DNA of 64,000 nucleotides from Bog-756 sp963713625 (lineage in GTDB: Bacteria > Actinomycetota > Acidimicrobiia > Acidimicrobiales > RAAP-2): assembly GCA_963713625.1 (NCBI GenBank), contig CAVQMN010000004.1, forward strand, positions 310,001 to 374,000, read 5' to 3'. Both the position numbers and the translations under genes were made by a program. Below the pieces are notes generated by a model. It was given only the letters and a program-made list of their open reading frames with translations. It was not told the origin of the DNA and searched no databases. This document shows positions 56,103-64,000 of this stretch, one piece after another (the stretch's first letter is position 1; every line of letters starts with the position of its first letter).

Positions 56103-57377
56103 TCAGCGCCACCCAGGAACAGCGAGCCTGTCGGACAGCCACGAGAACACCATCTCCTGCCACACCAGTTGCCCCATGCCCTCGCAGTGGCCTCCCGCCC
56201 CTTGGGCATCGGAGAAGCGGTGGAGCTCCTTTTCGCAGGTGAGAGCCTCGAATAGCTTGCCACTCTGACTGGCAAAGTCTCCTTCGCCCTCGGTGACGAG
56301 CGTCGGACAGGAGATATCCACGGCGTGCCCCTCCAAGGTGTAAGAGCCGAGCAGGCGAAGCCAGTGGCCAAAGGATTCGGCCCCCATGGCCGCCATGCGC
56401 GACCCGTAGAACTCCCGGTTTCGGTCACCCAGAAGGAACCCGTCCAGTTGGGAGTCCATCGCCGGATCAGCGAGCTGGACTTTCTCCCAGTCTTCGACAC
56501 TGAACATGTCGACAAATCGGGATGTGAAGTCATATTGGCCGGGGTCAGCCACCAAGGCACGTACTCGGTGCTCGCGGCTTACGCCACGGGGCCCCAGATA
56601 ACCTCCCAGGCTGCGGCCGACGAGGGCGAGCGCATCGGCCGACACGTACGGCTGACCAAGCGCCCAGTCCACCACCGGGGTCAGCACGGACTCGAAGTCA
56701 GGCCGCATGGTCACACCGTGCTCGACCAACAGCCCACCCTGGCCCGGACCGTCCCACGTGACGGCGTTCCATCCCTGGGCCAAGGCATAGTGCGCCCCGA
56801 ACTTGAACATCTCCTCACACGTGCCGTCGAAACCCCCGGGGATCAGGACGGTGGGCCGGGCCTGATCGTCGTCGGTGTCCGGACGAAACACGTAGCCCGG
56901 GAGCGGGTGGGGATCGAACGGGATCGAAATGGGTTCGGCGACAACGCCCAGGAAAGGGAAGGAGCGGCGGAAGAGATCCCGTTGGCCCCGGTAGCCGCCT
57001 TGGACCCGCGTGTCGGAAAGATCATGCCGGAGGAAGAAGTACGACTGCCGCCGGTATTCAGCCGCTCGCAGATAGCCGGATCGAGCCAGCGCAGAGAGCC
57101 CGTCCTTGGCCGCTCGCTCTGCCGCGCCACTGGCATCACCGGCTGTCCGATCCCATTCGACGTACCACCCGGCGTAGTCCCCGGGCTCAACTCGTTGTGC
57201 GGTGGCAATGGACTCGCCCAGGTCGGCTGCACCCAGGTACGCCCCGATCAGAGTCCTCGACAGCTGCGCATCCATGTCTGCGTCCTCATGCAGTGCCACT
57301 CGAAGATCCTCCCTCGTTCGGGCGCCGTTCACCCCTCCAGGCCACGTGCAAGAGACCAATGGATTGTACGCGGGCAT
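56103..57377 (-). CDS. Alpha/beta hydrolase, DUF1100/dihydropseudooxynicotine-hydrolase-like
   Basis: A 424-residue hydrolase with a long N-terminal helical domain and a C-terminal alpha/beta core: PISIPFDPHPLPGYVFRPD, TVLIPGGFDGTCEEMFKFGA, ALAQGWNAVTWDGPGQGG, the nucleophile in LALVGRSLGGYLGPRGVS, the acid in TEGEGDFAS and the His in GGHCEGMGQLVWQEM. The group includes C-C bond and ester hydrolases with a helical lid before the core. The start is ATG 57377; GTG near residue 16 is also possible. Substrate unknown. It lies 156 bases downstream of the oxidoreductase gene on the same strand. Confidence 0.8.
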   Translation of the reverse strand: MPAYNPLVSCTWPGGVNGARTREDLRVALHEDADMDAQLSRTLIGAYLGAADLGESIATAQRVEPGDYAGWYVEWDRTAGDASGAAERAAKDGLSALARSGYLRAAEYRRQSYFFLRHDLSDTRVQGGYRGQRDLFRRSFPFLGVVAEPISIPFDPHPLPGYVFRPDTDDDQARPTVLIPGGFDGTCEEMFKFGAHYALAQGWNAVTWDGPGQGGLLVEHGVTMRPDFESVLTPVVDWALGQPYVSADALALVGRSLGGYLGPRGVSREHRVRALVADPGQYDFTSRFVDMFSVEDWEKVQLADPAMDSQLDGFLLGDRNREFYGSRMAAMGAESFGHWLRLLGSYTLEGHAVDISCPTLVTEGEGDFASQSGKLFEALTCEKELHRFSDAQGAGGHCEGMGQLVWQEMVFSWLSDRLAVPGWR

Positions 57378-57533
57378 CGAGGCCTCAAGATCGAACCTCT
57401 TCGGCCACCAGAGAGACGTCCCTCGGCCGCGCCGTCGATTCCCTGCTTCCGCTTCGGAGCGAGTCTCCGCCCACGGTGACTCGGACGCCGCAGATTCGCT
57501 ACGGCCTCGACACCGTCCAGGGTGGCGTCGCCA

Positions 57534-58169
57534 TCAGGCCCCACCGACCAATGACCGCGCCTCGGCGGGCCCGACCACGAGATCATGAAGATCGCCGCCC
57601 ACCTCGAGGCGACCCGACTGGTCGATCCCACCGACCCGCTCCGGTTCGAAGCCGGCGGCCCGGATCAACCGCTCGACCTCCGTCCGGGCACGGTCGTCGT
57701 CGCTCACGTAGAAGAGGACCGCCGCCTCCGGTGACCGGTTGGCCGAGGACTCGAAGAGATCGGCCGACATCGTTCCAAAGGCCAGGGCCAGGTGCGTCCC
57801 GGCCGGCAGCCACCCGGCGATGACCTCGCCGGAGGTCTGCCCCTCGGGGAGGAGGTGCACGAGATTGCCCTGTGCGTCGATGCCGACCGGGTTGCTCGGA
57901 ACGATCACGACGGTGTCGGCCAGCGAGTCGGCGATCTCCCCCATGACGGACTGCAGCACGGAGAAGCGCAGTGCGAGGACGACGGCGTCGGCACCCCGCA
58001 ACGCGTCGACGTTGTCGGTGGCGACGGCCGCACCCGGGCCGAGCTGTGCAGCCAGCTTCTGCACCGACCCACTGTCGGCGCTCGCCAGCCGCAGGGTCTC
58101 CCCGCCAGAGGAGAGCCGACGGGCGATGGCCGATCCGATCCCTCCACTGCCGATGACCGCGGTTGTCAT
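57534..58169 (-). CDS. NADP/F420-dependent oxidoreductase-like protein (coenzyme F420:NADP family)
   Basis: The 211-residue protein starts with the dinucleotide motif TAVIGSGGIGSAIARRL (residues 3-19) and continues like the F420H2:NADP oxidoreductase/ProC N-terminal group: LRGADAVVLALRFSVLQ, DTVVIVPSNPVG, FGTMSADLFESS, FYVSDDDRARTEVERLIRAAG and LEVGGDLHDL. The ATG at 58169 is preferred to a second start at 58178, since the fold begins immediately. Whether it uses NADP with F420 is not certain from sequence. On the same strand as the hydrolase that follows it. Confidence 0.78.
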   Translation of the reverse strand: MTTAVIGSGGIGSAIARRLSSGGETLRLASADSGSVQKLAAQLGPGAAVATDNVDALRGADAVVLALRFSVLQSVMGEIADSLADTVVIVPSNPVGIDAQGNLVHLLPEGQTSGEVIAGWLPAGTHLALAFGTMSADLFESSANRSPEAAVLFYVSDDDRARTEVERLIRAAGFEPERVGGIDQSGRLEVGGDLHDLVVGPAEARSLVGGA

Positions 58170-58329
58170 GACCCACACCTCATCAGGGTCAGGGTACTAA
58201 ACAACGGACGCGCCCGGAAGGGAGGTGACCGGTGCGAGCTCGGGCCCACCCACGGTACGGGACATCTTCCGATGCGCCGATCGACACTGATCGGACCTTA
58301 CGACGAGGCGACCTTGCGAAGAGGCGACC

Positions 58330-59460
58330 TTACGACGAGGCCAGACGAGCGAGATGGGCCTTGTATCCGGCCCCGTACGGAGTGGGACGACCGCTGGAGT
58401 TGAGCAGGAAGGGACCGTCGCACTGTCCGGAGTCGAAGGCCCAGGCGAGGTAGGACACCCGGTGGGCGTCGGCCCAACTCATGTAGGTGTCGATGAACTT
58501 GTCGGTGCAGTCCTTTTCACCCAGCTCGCCGGTCACGAAGGGCACCTTGGACAGCAGACCCATCTGCACCCATTTGTTCCACGTCGCTGGTTTCTTCGCA
58601 CCGTTGAAGTTGTAGACGTGCACCGAGATGGCGAGCTGATGGCGTGGGTCGGACGGCATGAGCTTGCTGAATCCGGTCGGGTTGGTGGCGAAGTCGGTCC
58701 CGGCCACCATGATGACATTGCTCGCTCCCGTATCCCGCACGTCGCGGATGAGCTGGTTGTAACCGGCCACCTGCACGCCGCCCACAACACACCCCCCGTG
58801 GACCAGACAGGGGAAGGGAAGCTCTCGGGGCTCGTTGAAGAGATCGAAGACCACCCCCTGGTGACCCTTGAAGGTTCCGGCCACCGACGACCAGAATTTG
58901 GGCGAGTGGTCCTCGTCGGCCATGACCTCCCCGCCTTTGGCCAGCTGACGGCCGGGAGCACCCCAGTGGAGGTCGAGAATCACGGCCAGCCCGGCCGCGT
59001 TGAGACTGTTCACGTAGTCGACGATGACAGCCCGGTATGCAGCTCCGCCGAACTGGGGGTATGGAAGATTTATGCCGAGCCAACAATCCTCGTTCAACGG
59101 GATGCGGACGGCGTTTATCTTCCAACTCTTCAGTTTGGTGATCAACGATGGCGTGCCGGCCTTGAACGGAAGGCCGAATCCCTGCCCGGCCACACACGCC
59201 GACTCAGCGCCCGCTTGGTCGACCCCGATCAACCGGATGGCCCGACCGCTGCCGTCCACCAAGTGGTCGCCGGAGACGCGCACGACCGGGGGGCCCGAGA
59301 ACCCGACCGTGGCTGATGCAGGTGCCGCCTTGATGGCGCTGAGACCGAGTAGGACCATGGCCAGGGCAGTCAGCACGAGCCCCACCCGCAGGACTGGCAG
59401 CCGGCGCCCGCCCGGTTTCGGCGATGGCGACGGCGATGGCGAACGAGTGGATGCGGCCAT
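58330..59460 (-). CDS. Secreted glycoside hydrolase family 5 (cellulase-like)
   Basis: A Ser/Pro/Lys-rich start and one hydrophobic segment (VGLVLTALAMVLLGLSAIKA) form a signal peptide or anchor. The GH5 core shows VDGSGRAIRLIGVDQAG, INAVRIPLNEDCWLG, AVILDLHWGAPG, the acid/base in VVFDLFNEP, HVYNFNGAKK and the nucleophile in FVTGELGEKDC, then SYLAWAFDSGQCDG. All core residues are in place, so it should be an active beta-glycanase acting outside the cell; the substrate (cellulose, mannan or similar) is not clear. Several Cys suggest disulfides. ATG 59460. Confidence 0.9.
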   Translation of the reverse strand: MAASTRSPSPSPSPKPGGRRLPVLRVGLVLTALAMVLLGLSAIKAAPASATVGFSGPPVVRVSGDHLVDGSGRAIRLIGVDQAGAESACVAGQGFGLPFKAGTPSLITKLKSWKINAVRIPLNEDCWLGINLPYPQFGGAAYRAVIVDYVNSLNAAGLAVILDLHWGAPGRQLAKGGEVMADEDHSPKFWSSVAGTFKGHQGVVFDLFNEPRELPFPCLVHGGCVVGGVQVAGYNQLIRDVRDTGASNVIMVAGTDFATNPTGFSKLMPSDPRHQLAISVHVYNFNGAKKPATWNKWVQMGLLSKVPFVTGELGEKDCTDKFIDTYMSWADAHRVSYLAWAFDSGQCDGPFLLNSSGRPTPYGAGYKAHLARLASS

Positions 59461-59705
59461 TGTCGTCTCTCCTCTGTCGAACCGTGGATAACGGAGGGTC
59501 GAGCCCCTGAACCTTGACCAACGGGTGCGATCATGCCAGCTCTCGCAGTGTCGGTGCGGTCACCCGTCTTCCGGGCCACGGGTGGTGGCCTGATGCACCG
59601 TGGGTACCTGGTGTCGCCGGCGATGAGAGCCGCGTCCGAGCCCCAGCGTAGAGCCCTCAGCCGCCGGACACGCCGAGCACGAACCGAACCGGCGGCCGAA
59701 TGCCC

Positions 59706-60248
59706 CTAAAGCTGCCTGATGACGGTGGCCGGGACGCCAGCCACAAGGGTCGCCGGCGGGACATCGTGGGTGACCACCGCACCGGCCGCCACGACGGAAT
59801 CAGCGCCAACGGTCACGCCGGGCAGGACCGTGGCGGCAGTCCCGATCCAGACATTTGTCTCAATCGTGATGGGCTCGACGGTGATATAGGCCCGTCGTTT
59901 GTCCGGCTCGACGGGGTGGCCGGCCGTGACCAGATTGACCTTGTTGGCGATCATGACCTCGTCGGCGATGGAGATGGCCCCGTGACCGGTGAACATGCAC
60001 TGGTAACCGATGAAGACCGCCCGGCCAACGGTGATGTTCAGCCCGTAATCCGCATAGAAGGGAGGGATGAGGGTGAACCTGTCGCCCACCGGCTTGCCGA
60101 TCAGCTCCTCGAAGATCTCTCGAACCGAATCCGCGTCGTCCATGCGGAGCCCACTGAGATCGGAGGAAAGTCTGGTGGCCACCTCGATCCGCTCGAAGAT
60201 GGCTCGGAACTCCGGCGATCTGACCCCGATCCACTGACGTTCGTCCAT
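59706..60248 (-). CDS. Sugar O-acetyltransferase (maltose/galactoside type, left-handed beta helix)
   Basis: A 180-residue hexapeptide-repeat protein. YADYGLNITVGRAVFIGYQC, NKVNLVTAGHPVEPDKRR with the catalytic His, and VWIGTAATVLPGVTVGADS, VVAAGAVVTHDVPPATLVAG are the LacA/Maa hallmarks. It would acetylate a sugar hydroxyl with acetyl-CoA. The His in TAGHP is present. ATG 60248. It is on the same strand as the GH5 gene, 245 bases upstream of it; 59461-59705 has no further gene. Confidence 0.9.
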   Translation of the reverse strand: MDERQWIGVRSPEFRAIFERIEVATRLSSDLSGLRMDDADSVREIFEELIGKPVGDRFTLIPPFYADYGLNITVGRAVFIGYQCMFTGHGAISIADEVMIANKVNLVTAGHPVEPDKRRAYITVEPITIETNVWIGTAATVLPGVTVGADSVVAAGAVVTHDVPPATLVAGVPATVIRQL

Positions 60249-60510
60249 CCGAATCCCCGACTCCAGGTGCCTTGGTGTCCGGCGAGATTAGGTCGTCGTT
60301 CCGTACGGCGGATGGATGCCGAAAAGCCCCCGGGCCCGGGTCAAAAGGCCCGCCGAGCATTCTGGAGCTTGGTCATCCGGACCGGACCGCACCGCCTCAC
60401 GCGCCTCTTCGGAACGTGCCCGTTGGTGCCCCGTTTCGGCGATGGGTGCCCACGGCCAGGTGGGCATCTTGGAGCCTTTTCTCGAGCATCCCTCCTTGGC
60501 GGAAAGTCGG

Positions 60511-60539
60511 TTGACGGTGCCAAGGTCTTGGCCTACCTT
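60511..60539 (+). promoter_or_regulatory. Candidate promoter of the secreted protein at 60623
   Basis: TTGACG (60511-60516), 17 bases, TACCTT (60534-60539); about 80 bases ahead of the start codon. CCAAGG and CCTTGG flank the -10 region as an inverted repeat. The rest of 60249-60622 shows no gene. The -10 is weak, so confidence is modest. Confidence 0.4.
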
Positions 60540-60622
60540 GGCCAGCAGAATCCGTGGGGGGCGGAGGCGGGGCGGATCAACATCCCCATCGGATTCGTTC
60601 GATCATCGAAAGAAGGCCCACG

Positions 60623-61261
60623 ATGTTTCGTAAAGCGCTCCTCTTCACGGCGGTCCTCGTGACCATCTTCGGCGTGCTGTTCGTCGCCTCTCAGGAGGCT
60701 GCGGTCGCAGTGCCTCTCGCCACCGGGACGGCCGTCTGTCCCGTCACCAGTGGATCGGGAACCCTCAGCCCGGGAATATCAGCGGCAGGCCACGTCGGCG
60801 GGGTCAAGATCACCTTCAAGGCCGTACTGGGCCACCCTGGCAGCACGGCGACCTGCGGTGGAGCGGTGGTCACGCCACCGGGCGACCATGTCCTCGGCGG
60901 CACGCTCAAGGGAACGGGCTACTACAACCCCCCCACCGCAACAGCCCACGGAAGCTCGTGCGTCAAGTTCGACGGGCCTGACAAAGTGGGGAACATCAAG
61001 GTCACCATCGCCTGGATCACCTCCGGACCACCGATCGGCGGCACCCTGATCACCTACACGAACAATGTCGCGTCAGTGGCGGGCCCCGTGAACGGATACG
61101 ACACCATCACGTTGAAGGCGCCGGTGGCGACCAAAGCGGGGTCCTTCGCGGCTGGTGCCCCCCGCACCACCAAGCTTGTCACCACGATCCCGGCACCCGG
61201 ACTGCACTGTGTCGGAGCGACGACCGCCTTCAAGATCACCAGCGGCGGCGTCTCCGTCTGA
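60623..61261 (+). CDS. Secreted protein of unknown function
   Basis: From ATG 60623 (AGAAGG about eight bases upstream) the 212-residue product has a signal peptide, FRKALLFTAVLVTIFGVLFV, with cleavage likely after QEAAVA. The mature part is Gly/Thr/Val-rich and probably beta-sheet (ATGTAVCPVTSGSGTL..., GGVKITFKAVLG, VTPPGDHVLGGTLKGTGYY, GTLITYTNNVASVAG), with four Cys. I do not recognise a family. Proteins of this kind occur in actinobacteria near other secreted proteins. It is the first of two plus-strand genes before the acidic protein at 61450. Confidence 0.7.
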   Translation: MFRKALLFTAVLVTIFGVLFVASQEAAVAVPLATGTAVCPVTSGSGTLSPGISAAGHVGGVKITFKAVLGHPGSTATCGGAVVTPPGDHVLGGTLKGTGYYNPPTATAHGSSCVKFDGPDKVGNIKVTIAWITSGPPIGGTLITYTNNVASVAGPVNGYDTITLKAPVATKAGSFAAGAPRTTKLVTTIPAPGLHCVGATTAFKITSGGVSV

Positions 61262-61449
61262 CCCAGGAGGAAAGCGCTCCCGAGGTCCGGGAGGTGCCGT
61301 TGGAGGTGGCGTGGTGTCGTCTTCGATGGTCGACCTGGCCCGTCATCCGGCCCGGGGTTCGGACCGGGTGACGGGCCACAGGCGTCGGTCCACCTGCCGC
61401 GTGTCATGATCTGAAGGCAGGAGATCCTGCCCCGGCCATGGAGGCAAGT

Positions 61450-61725
61450 GTGAGCGAGACCAGTGGAGCACAGGACGGCGATGACCTCGAGGTCGTAGAA
61501 GTCGAGAGCGGGGGCGTCGATGACGACGGAAACGCCGTGATCGACGATCTGGTCGTGGCCGTGGACAAGGACGGCAAGGTCGTCGCCTCGGACGAGACGG
61601 TCGCCATCGTGACGGCCGACGGTGATGTGGTCATCGACGAGACCATCTCGGTGGTGGGTGACGATGGCCAGTTGCATGCCATCGAGGAGGACATCACCGT
61701 CCTCGAGGCTGAGGACAAGGAGTAG
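61450..61725 (+). CDS. Acidic 91-residue protein, hypothetical
   Basis: Highly acidic, with repeated short units D-G-x-V-V/I-x-D and V-x-x-D-G-x-V-V (LVVAVDKDGKVVASDETVAI, VTADGDVVIDETISVVGDDG), suggesting a small beta structure. GTG 61450 is preferred, since GGAGG ends five bases upstream; the ATG at 61438 lies in that ribosome binding site. It has no Cys, Trp or membrane segment. The opposite frame over it is a shadow. Possibly a metal- or polycation-binding protein; no evidence beyond composition. Confidence 0.55.
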   Translation: MSETSGAQDGDDLEVVEVESGGVDDDGNAVIDDLVVAVDKDGKVVASDETVAIVTADGDVVIDETISVVGDDGQLHAIEEDITVLEAEDKE

Positions 61726-61991
61726 GGGCGGGGGCTCCCCGACCGGTTCCACCTACCGGCTGGCGGGCGCCTTCACCTGGAAGGCGTCCCGGTGGCCCGG
61801 CAAACCTCTTCTTCGCCTCCGGGGGCGATTCCGGCACGGAGATCACCTGCGCCAGCACCCCGGATGCGTCAGTGGCCCGATTCTGGCCGCTCTTCGGGAG
61901 TCGCCAGGATCGGCGCCGACGATGTCACACAGGTTCGGTCTGACGGGTTTCAGCTGCGGAGCGGAGAGCGCGGCAGGAATGTCGAGCCGCT

Positions 61992-62822
61992 TTACAGCTC
62001 CGAGGCCAGCCGCTTCGCCTGGGCTTGGGTGAATGAGCCCGAGATCTGGACCTGTCCGTTGAACAAGCTGAACGACGACTGGGTCGGTTGGGTGATCGGA
62101 GCTGAGATCACCTGGCCGTTGAGATCGACCCCGATGATCTGATGGAATTCCCGAATAGCAAAGGCATCCCACCGTTCGGAGCCGCGGGGAGTGAAGACGA
62201 CGTCGACCAACCACTGGCCGTCGACGTGTTGGGTGGTGGCCGACTGGATGGCGGCACTGGTCACCGCGGCCGGGCCGAGGACGTAGCGAGTGGTCCCCAT
62301 CGCCGCCGTCCCCGGAAGCAGGACGGTCGAGCCGTTGTCCACACGGGCCGGTACCGTGGAGGGATAGGTGGCGAACTGAGGATCTTCCGGGACAGACGAG
62401 CTGACGCTATAGCCGTTGACATTGCCGGACTGCGGAGTCACGGAGAGGTTCGAGGCGGTCAGCGCAGATGAGGGCGAGCAGGAGGGCAGGGGGCCGGTGG
62501 AAGGCGCCTGACCCGACGCCAAGGCAAATGGCGGGGCGTAACAGAGCGCCGGGCGAAACGTGAGGTTGACGTGAGGATGCCCGGCTCCGATAGCCGAGGC
62601 GGGAAGGGCCGTCGGCTTCACCGAGCCCCCGCCGCCGCGTCCCACGACCAAGCCCAACGTGAGGCCGATGAACAGCAACAGGACCAGTGACACGATTCCG
62701 GCCACCAGCCACCTCCGCCGCTGGCGCTGCTTCGCCTCCCGAAAGAGAAGTTGGGCCTCATGGCTCGGGGTCGCGTCGGTGTCGTCGCTCCCACTCCGTG
62801 GCGGAGCATCGATGGTCGTCAC
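61992..62822 (-). CDS. Membrane-anchored protein with SecDF P1-head-like domain
   Basis: A 276-residue protein: 38 polar residues, a helix (WLVAGIVSLVLLLFIGLTLGLVVG), a Gly-rich linker, then an outward domain. Its last 75 residues read VDGQWLVDVVFTPRGSERWDAFAIRE, VDLNGQVISAPITQP, FNGQVQISGSFTQAQAKRLASEL, which is the P1-head fold of SecD, although the rest of SecD is absent. Stand-alone versions occur in some actinobacteria; the role is unknown. The start is GTG 62822, divergent from the GntR gene with about 50 bases between. 61726-61991 downstream of it shows no gene. Confidence 0.75.
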   Translation of the reverse strand: MTTIDAPPRSGSDDTDATPSHEAQLLFREAKQRQRRRWLVAGIVSLVLLLFIGLTLGLVVGRGGGGSVKPTALPASAIGAGHPHVNLTFRPALCYAPPFALASGQAPSTGPLPSCSPSSALTASNLSVTPQSGNVNGYSVSSSVPEDPQFATYPSTVPARVDNGSTVLLPGTAAMGTTRYVLGPAAVTSAAIQSATTQHVDGQWLVDVVFTPRGSERWDAFAIREFHQIIGVDLNGQVISAPITQPTQSSFSLFNGQVQISGSFTQAQAKRLASEL

Positions 62823-62869
62823 GGCCGACCTCGCCTGTCGGAGTCCATGGGACTACTATGACTAGTACC

Positions 62870-63311
62870 ATGCTCTGTGTCAAGATCGATCGATCAGAAC
62901 CGGTTGCCCTCCACGATCAGGTCGCGGCTGAGATACGCCGGGCCACCGCCGACGGAGAGGCGGGCCCGGGCGAACGTCCCCCCCTGGCCAAAGACATCGC
63001 CGCCGTGCTCGGGGTGAACGAGAACACCGTGCTCAGAGCTCTGCACATCCTTCGAGACGCAGGCCTCGTCGAGTTCGGGCACGGCAACGGCATCACCGTC
63101 GCCGGAACCGCGCCCATCGGGGTGCCGTCCTTCGCCAGGTCCGGGAACTCGTCGATTTGGCCCGCCACCAGGGCTACCGCCGGGAAGAGGTGATCGGGAT
63201 GATCGGGGCGCTGCCGTTGGCGAAGCCGATTCCGACCCTCGGTGGAGCCGCGGTGGCCCGGCGGTCACTTACGAATCGTGAAACCTCTGGCTGTTGGTTC
63301 TGCCCATCCTG
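62870..63311 (+). pseudogene. GntR-family regulator, frameshifted near the C-terminus
   Basis: The HTH part is intact from ATG 62870 (or 62858): PVALHDQVAAEIRRATADG, GERPPLAKDIAAVLGVNENTVLRALHILRDAG, FGHGNGITVAGTAP. In the present frame it then reads IGVPSFARSGNS and stops at 63193. A one-base change near 63116 restores the usual GntR end, RGAVLRQVRELVDLARHQGY and RREEVIGMIGALP, which runs on to a stop near 63311. So one C is probably missing, by mutation or sequencing error. Its start region ATGACTAGTACCATG overlaps a leaderless-type TACTAT box. It is divergent from the SecD-like gene. Confidence 0.65.
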
Positions 63312-64000
63312 AACTTCGGGGCCGGCTTCTGAGGAGTGGCCAGCGATTTGTCCAGTGCGGACTTTCGTTGCCGGAGCGACTGAATCTCGGATCGGAGGGC
63401 GAGCAACTCCTCCTCCGATCCTCGAAGCTCGGACAGTTCGGCGCTGAGAGGCCCGGCGGCGGCCAGGAGGTCGTCCCGCTCCCGCCTCAGCGTCGGAACC
63501 TGCCCGGTCAGGTCGCGCAGCTCCGTCCGGAGGGCATCCCGTTCCTGTCGCATGGTCGGAACCTGCCGGGCCAGGTCCCGTACCTCCGCGCGCAGATCGT
63601 CCCGTTCGCGCTGCAGGCTCGGCACCTCTCCCGCCAGATCGCGCACTGTCGTCCGGAGATCGTCCCGTTCCCGGCGCAAGGCCGGAAGCTGCCCGGTCAG
63701 GTCGCGCAGTTCGGTCCGCAGGACGTCCCGCTCCTGCCGCATCGTCGGCACCTGCCTGGCCAGGTCCCGTACCTCAGCCCGGATCTCGTCCCGTTGCCGC
63801 CGCAGGGTGGGAATCTGCGCGGTCAGATCACGCAGTTCGCTCCGCAGGTCATCCCGTTCCTTGACCGCCGGGTCGGCCATGGCTTCGAACAGCGCGGCCG
63901 CCTCGGCATCGAGATCGGGCTTCCCGGAGTCTCCCCGGTTTCCCCCCGGTTCAGGACCGGAGAGAGGCACGAGTTCCGGAACCCGTGCCGGAGCTGGGCG
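63269..64000 (-). CDS. Coiled-coil protein with 21-residue repeats (5' end beyond window)
   Basis: The minus-strand frame is open to the window edge (last GTG at 63970), so the true start may lie outside. About seven near-identical 21-residue units follow, each like RDDLRTELRDLTGQVPTLRRE: three heptads with a Pro at one position. It ends in a basic tail (APKFRMGRTNSQRFHDS). The repeats are also visible as a 63-base DNA period, with a higher-order 189-base copy (63550-63580 versus 63740-63770). A long, Pro-punctuated alpha-helical rod, perhaps a cytoskeletal or scaffold protein. No membrane segment is seen. Confidence 0.75.
   Translation of the reverse strand, partial: RPAPARVPELVPLSGPEPGGNRGDSGKPDLDAEAAALFEAMADPAVKERDDLRSELRDLTAQIPTLRRQRDEIRAEVRDLARQVPTMRQERDVLRTELRDLTGQLPALRRERDDLRTTVRDLAGEVPSLQRERDDLRAEVRDLARQVPTMRQERDALRTELRDLTGQVPTLRRERDDLLAAAGPLSAELSELRGSEEELLALRSEIQSLRQRKSALDKSLATPQKPAPKFRMGRTNSQRFHDS

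Noticed and set aside
48077..64000. Genomic island integrated at tRNA-Pro
   Set aside because: The content is accessory-like, but I see no integrase and no second copy of the tRNA 3' end in the window; the far end may lie outside.
63269..64000. CRISPR-like array
   Set aside because: The regular 63-base period is coding, has no spacers and gives a continuous coiled-coil protein.

Overview
The window is about 64 kb of high-GC DNA from an actinobacterium. The best fit is an Acidimicrobiia-like lineage, although no taxonomic marker gene is present. Supporting signs are a WhiB regulator, an atypical GlnR-type regulator beside a GSII and a GlnA2-like glutamine synthetase, a whiB4/Get3-pair layout like that of mycobacteria, two wax ester synthase/DGAT genes, a topoisomerase I with a Lys/Ala-rich tail in place of zinc fingers, and a DUF929/VKOR thiol-redox cassette. 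Many genes start with GTG, and several look leaderless.

Layout. 0-9 kb holds lipid metabolism: a CoA-transferase, gpsA, a tightly coupled operon of two WS/DGATs and an acyl-CoA ligase, a decayed alpha/beta hydrolase and a phasin/histone-like protein. 9-14.7 kb is mixed: an LiaF-like protein, a nucleotidyltransferase, an MFS exporter and an acyl-CoA synthetase. The last of these lies between a tRNA-Thr(CGT) and a 45-bp copy of that tRNA's 3' end. 14.8-22 kb is a minus-strand housekeeping block: hppA, topA, tmk and holB. 22.3-27.2 kb looks like a potassium locus: an OB-fold protein, a frameshifted KimA-like permease, two TrkA-type RCK proteins and a HAD hydrolase. 27.5-31.1 kb has a sigma-70 factor, a possible ferritin-like protein and nadE split by a +1 frameshift. 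31.3-34.8 kb is a nitrogen-assimilation cluster of glnII, glnA2 and a GlnR-like regulator, with a GlnR-box-like array ahead of glnII. 35.6-41 kb holds a reduced molybdenum-hydroxylase fusion, an A-type Fe-S carrier, Mrp, a Nudix hydrolase and an alpha/beta hydrolase. 41.3-43.8 kb is the DUF929-VKOR-DUF929 operon. 43.9-48 kb has whiB4-like, two Get3-like ATPases, a receiver protein and a CorC-like CBS protein, followed by tRNA-Pro(CGG).

From the tRNA-Pro to the window end (48.2-64 kb) the content is more accessory: hydrolases, a secreted seven-repeat protein, a GntR-ABC operon with a clear promoter and operator, SRPBCC and DUF899 proteins, an F420/NADP-type oxidoreductase, a GH5 glycosidase, an acetyltransferase, secreted or membrane proteins of unknown role, a frameshifted GntR regulator and a 21-residue-repeat coiled-coil protein that runs off the window.

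Four loci carry single-base frameshifts or decay (hydrolase at 8 kb, permease at 23.8-24.8 kb, nadE, GntR at 63 kb). Some may be true pseudogenes and some sequencing indels; the sequence alone cannot tell them apart. I found no CRISPR array, transposase, integrase or replication origin.
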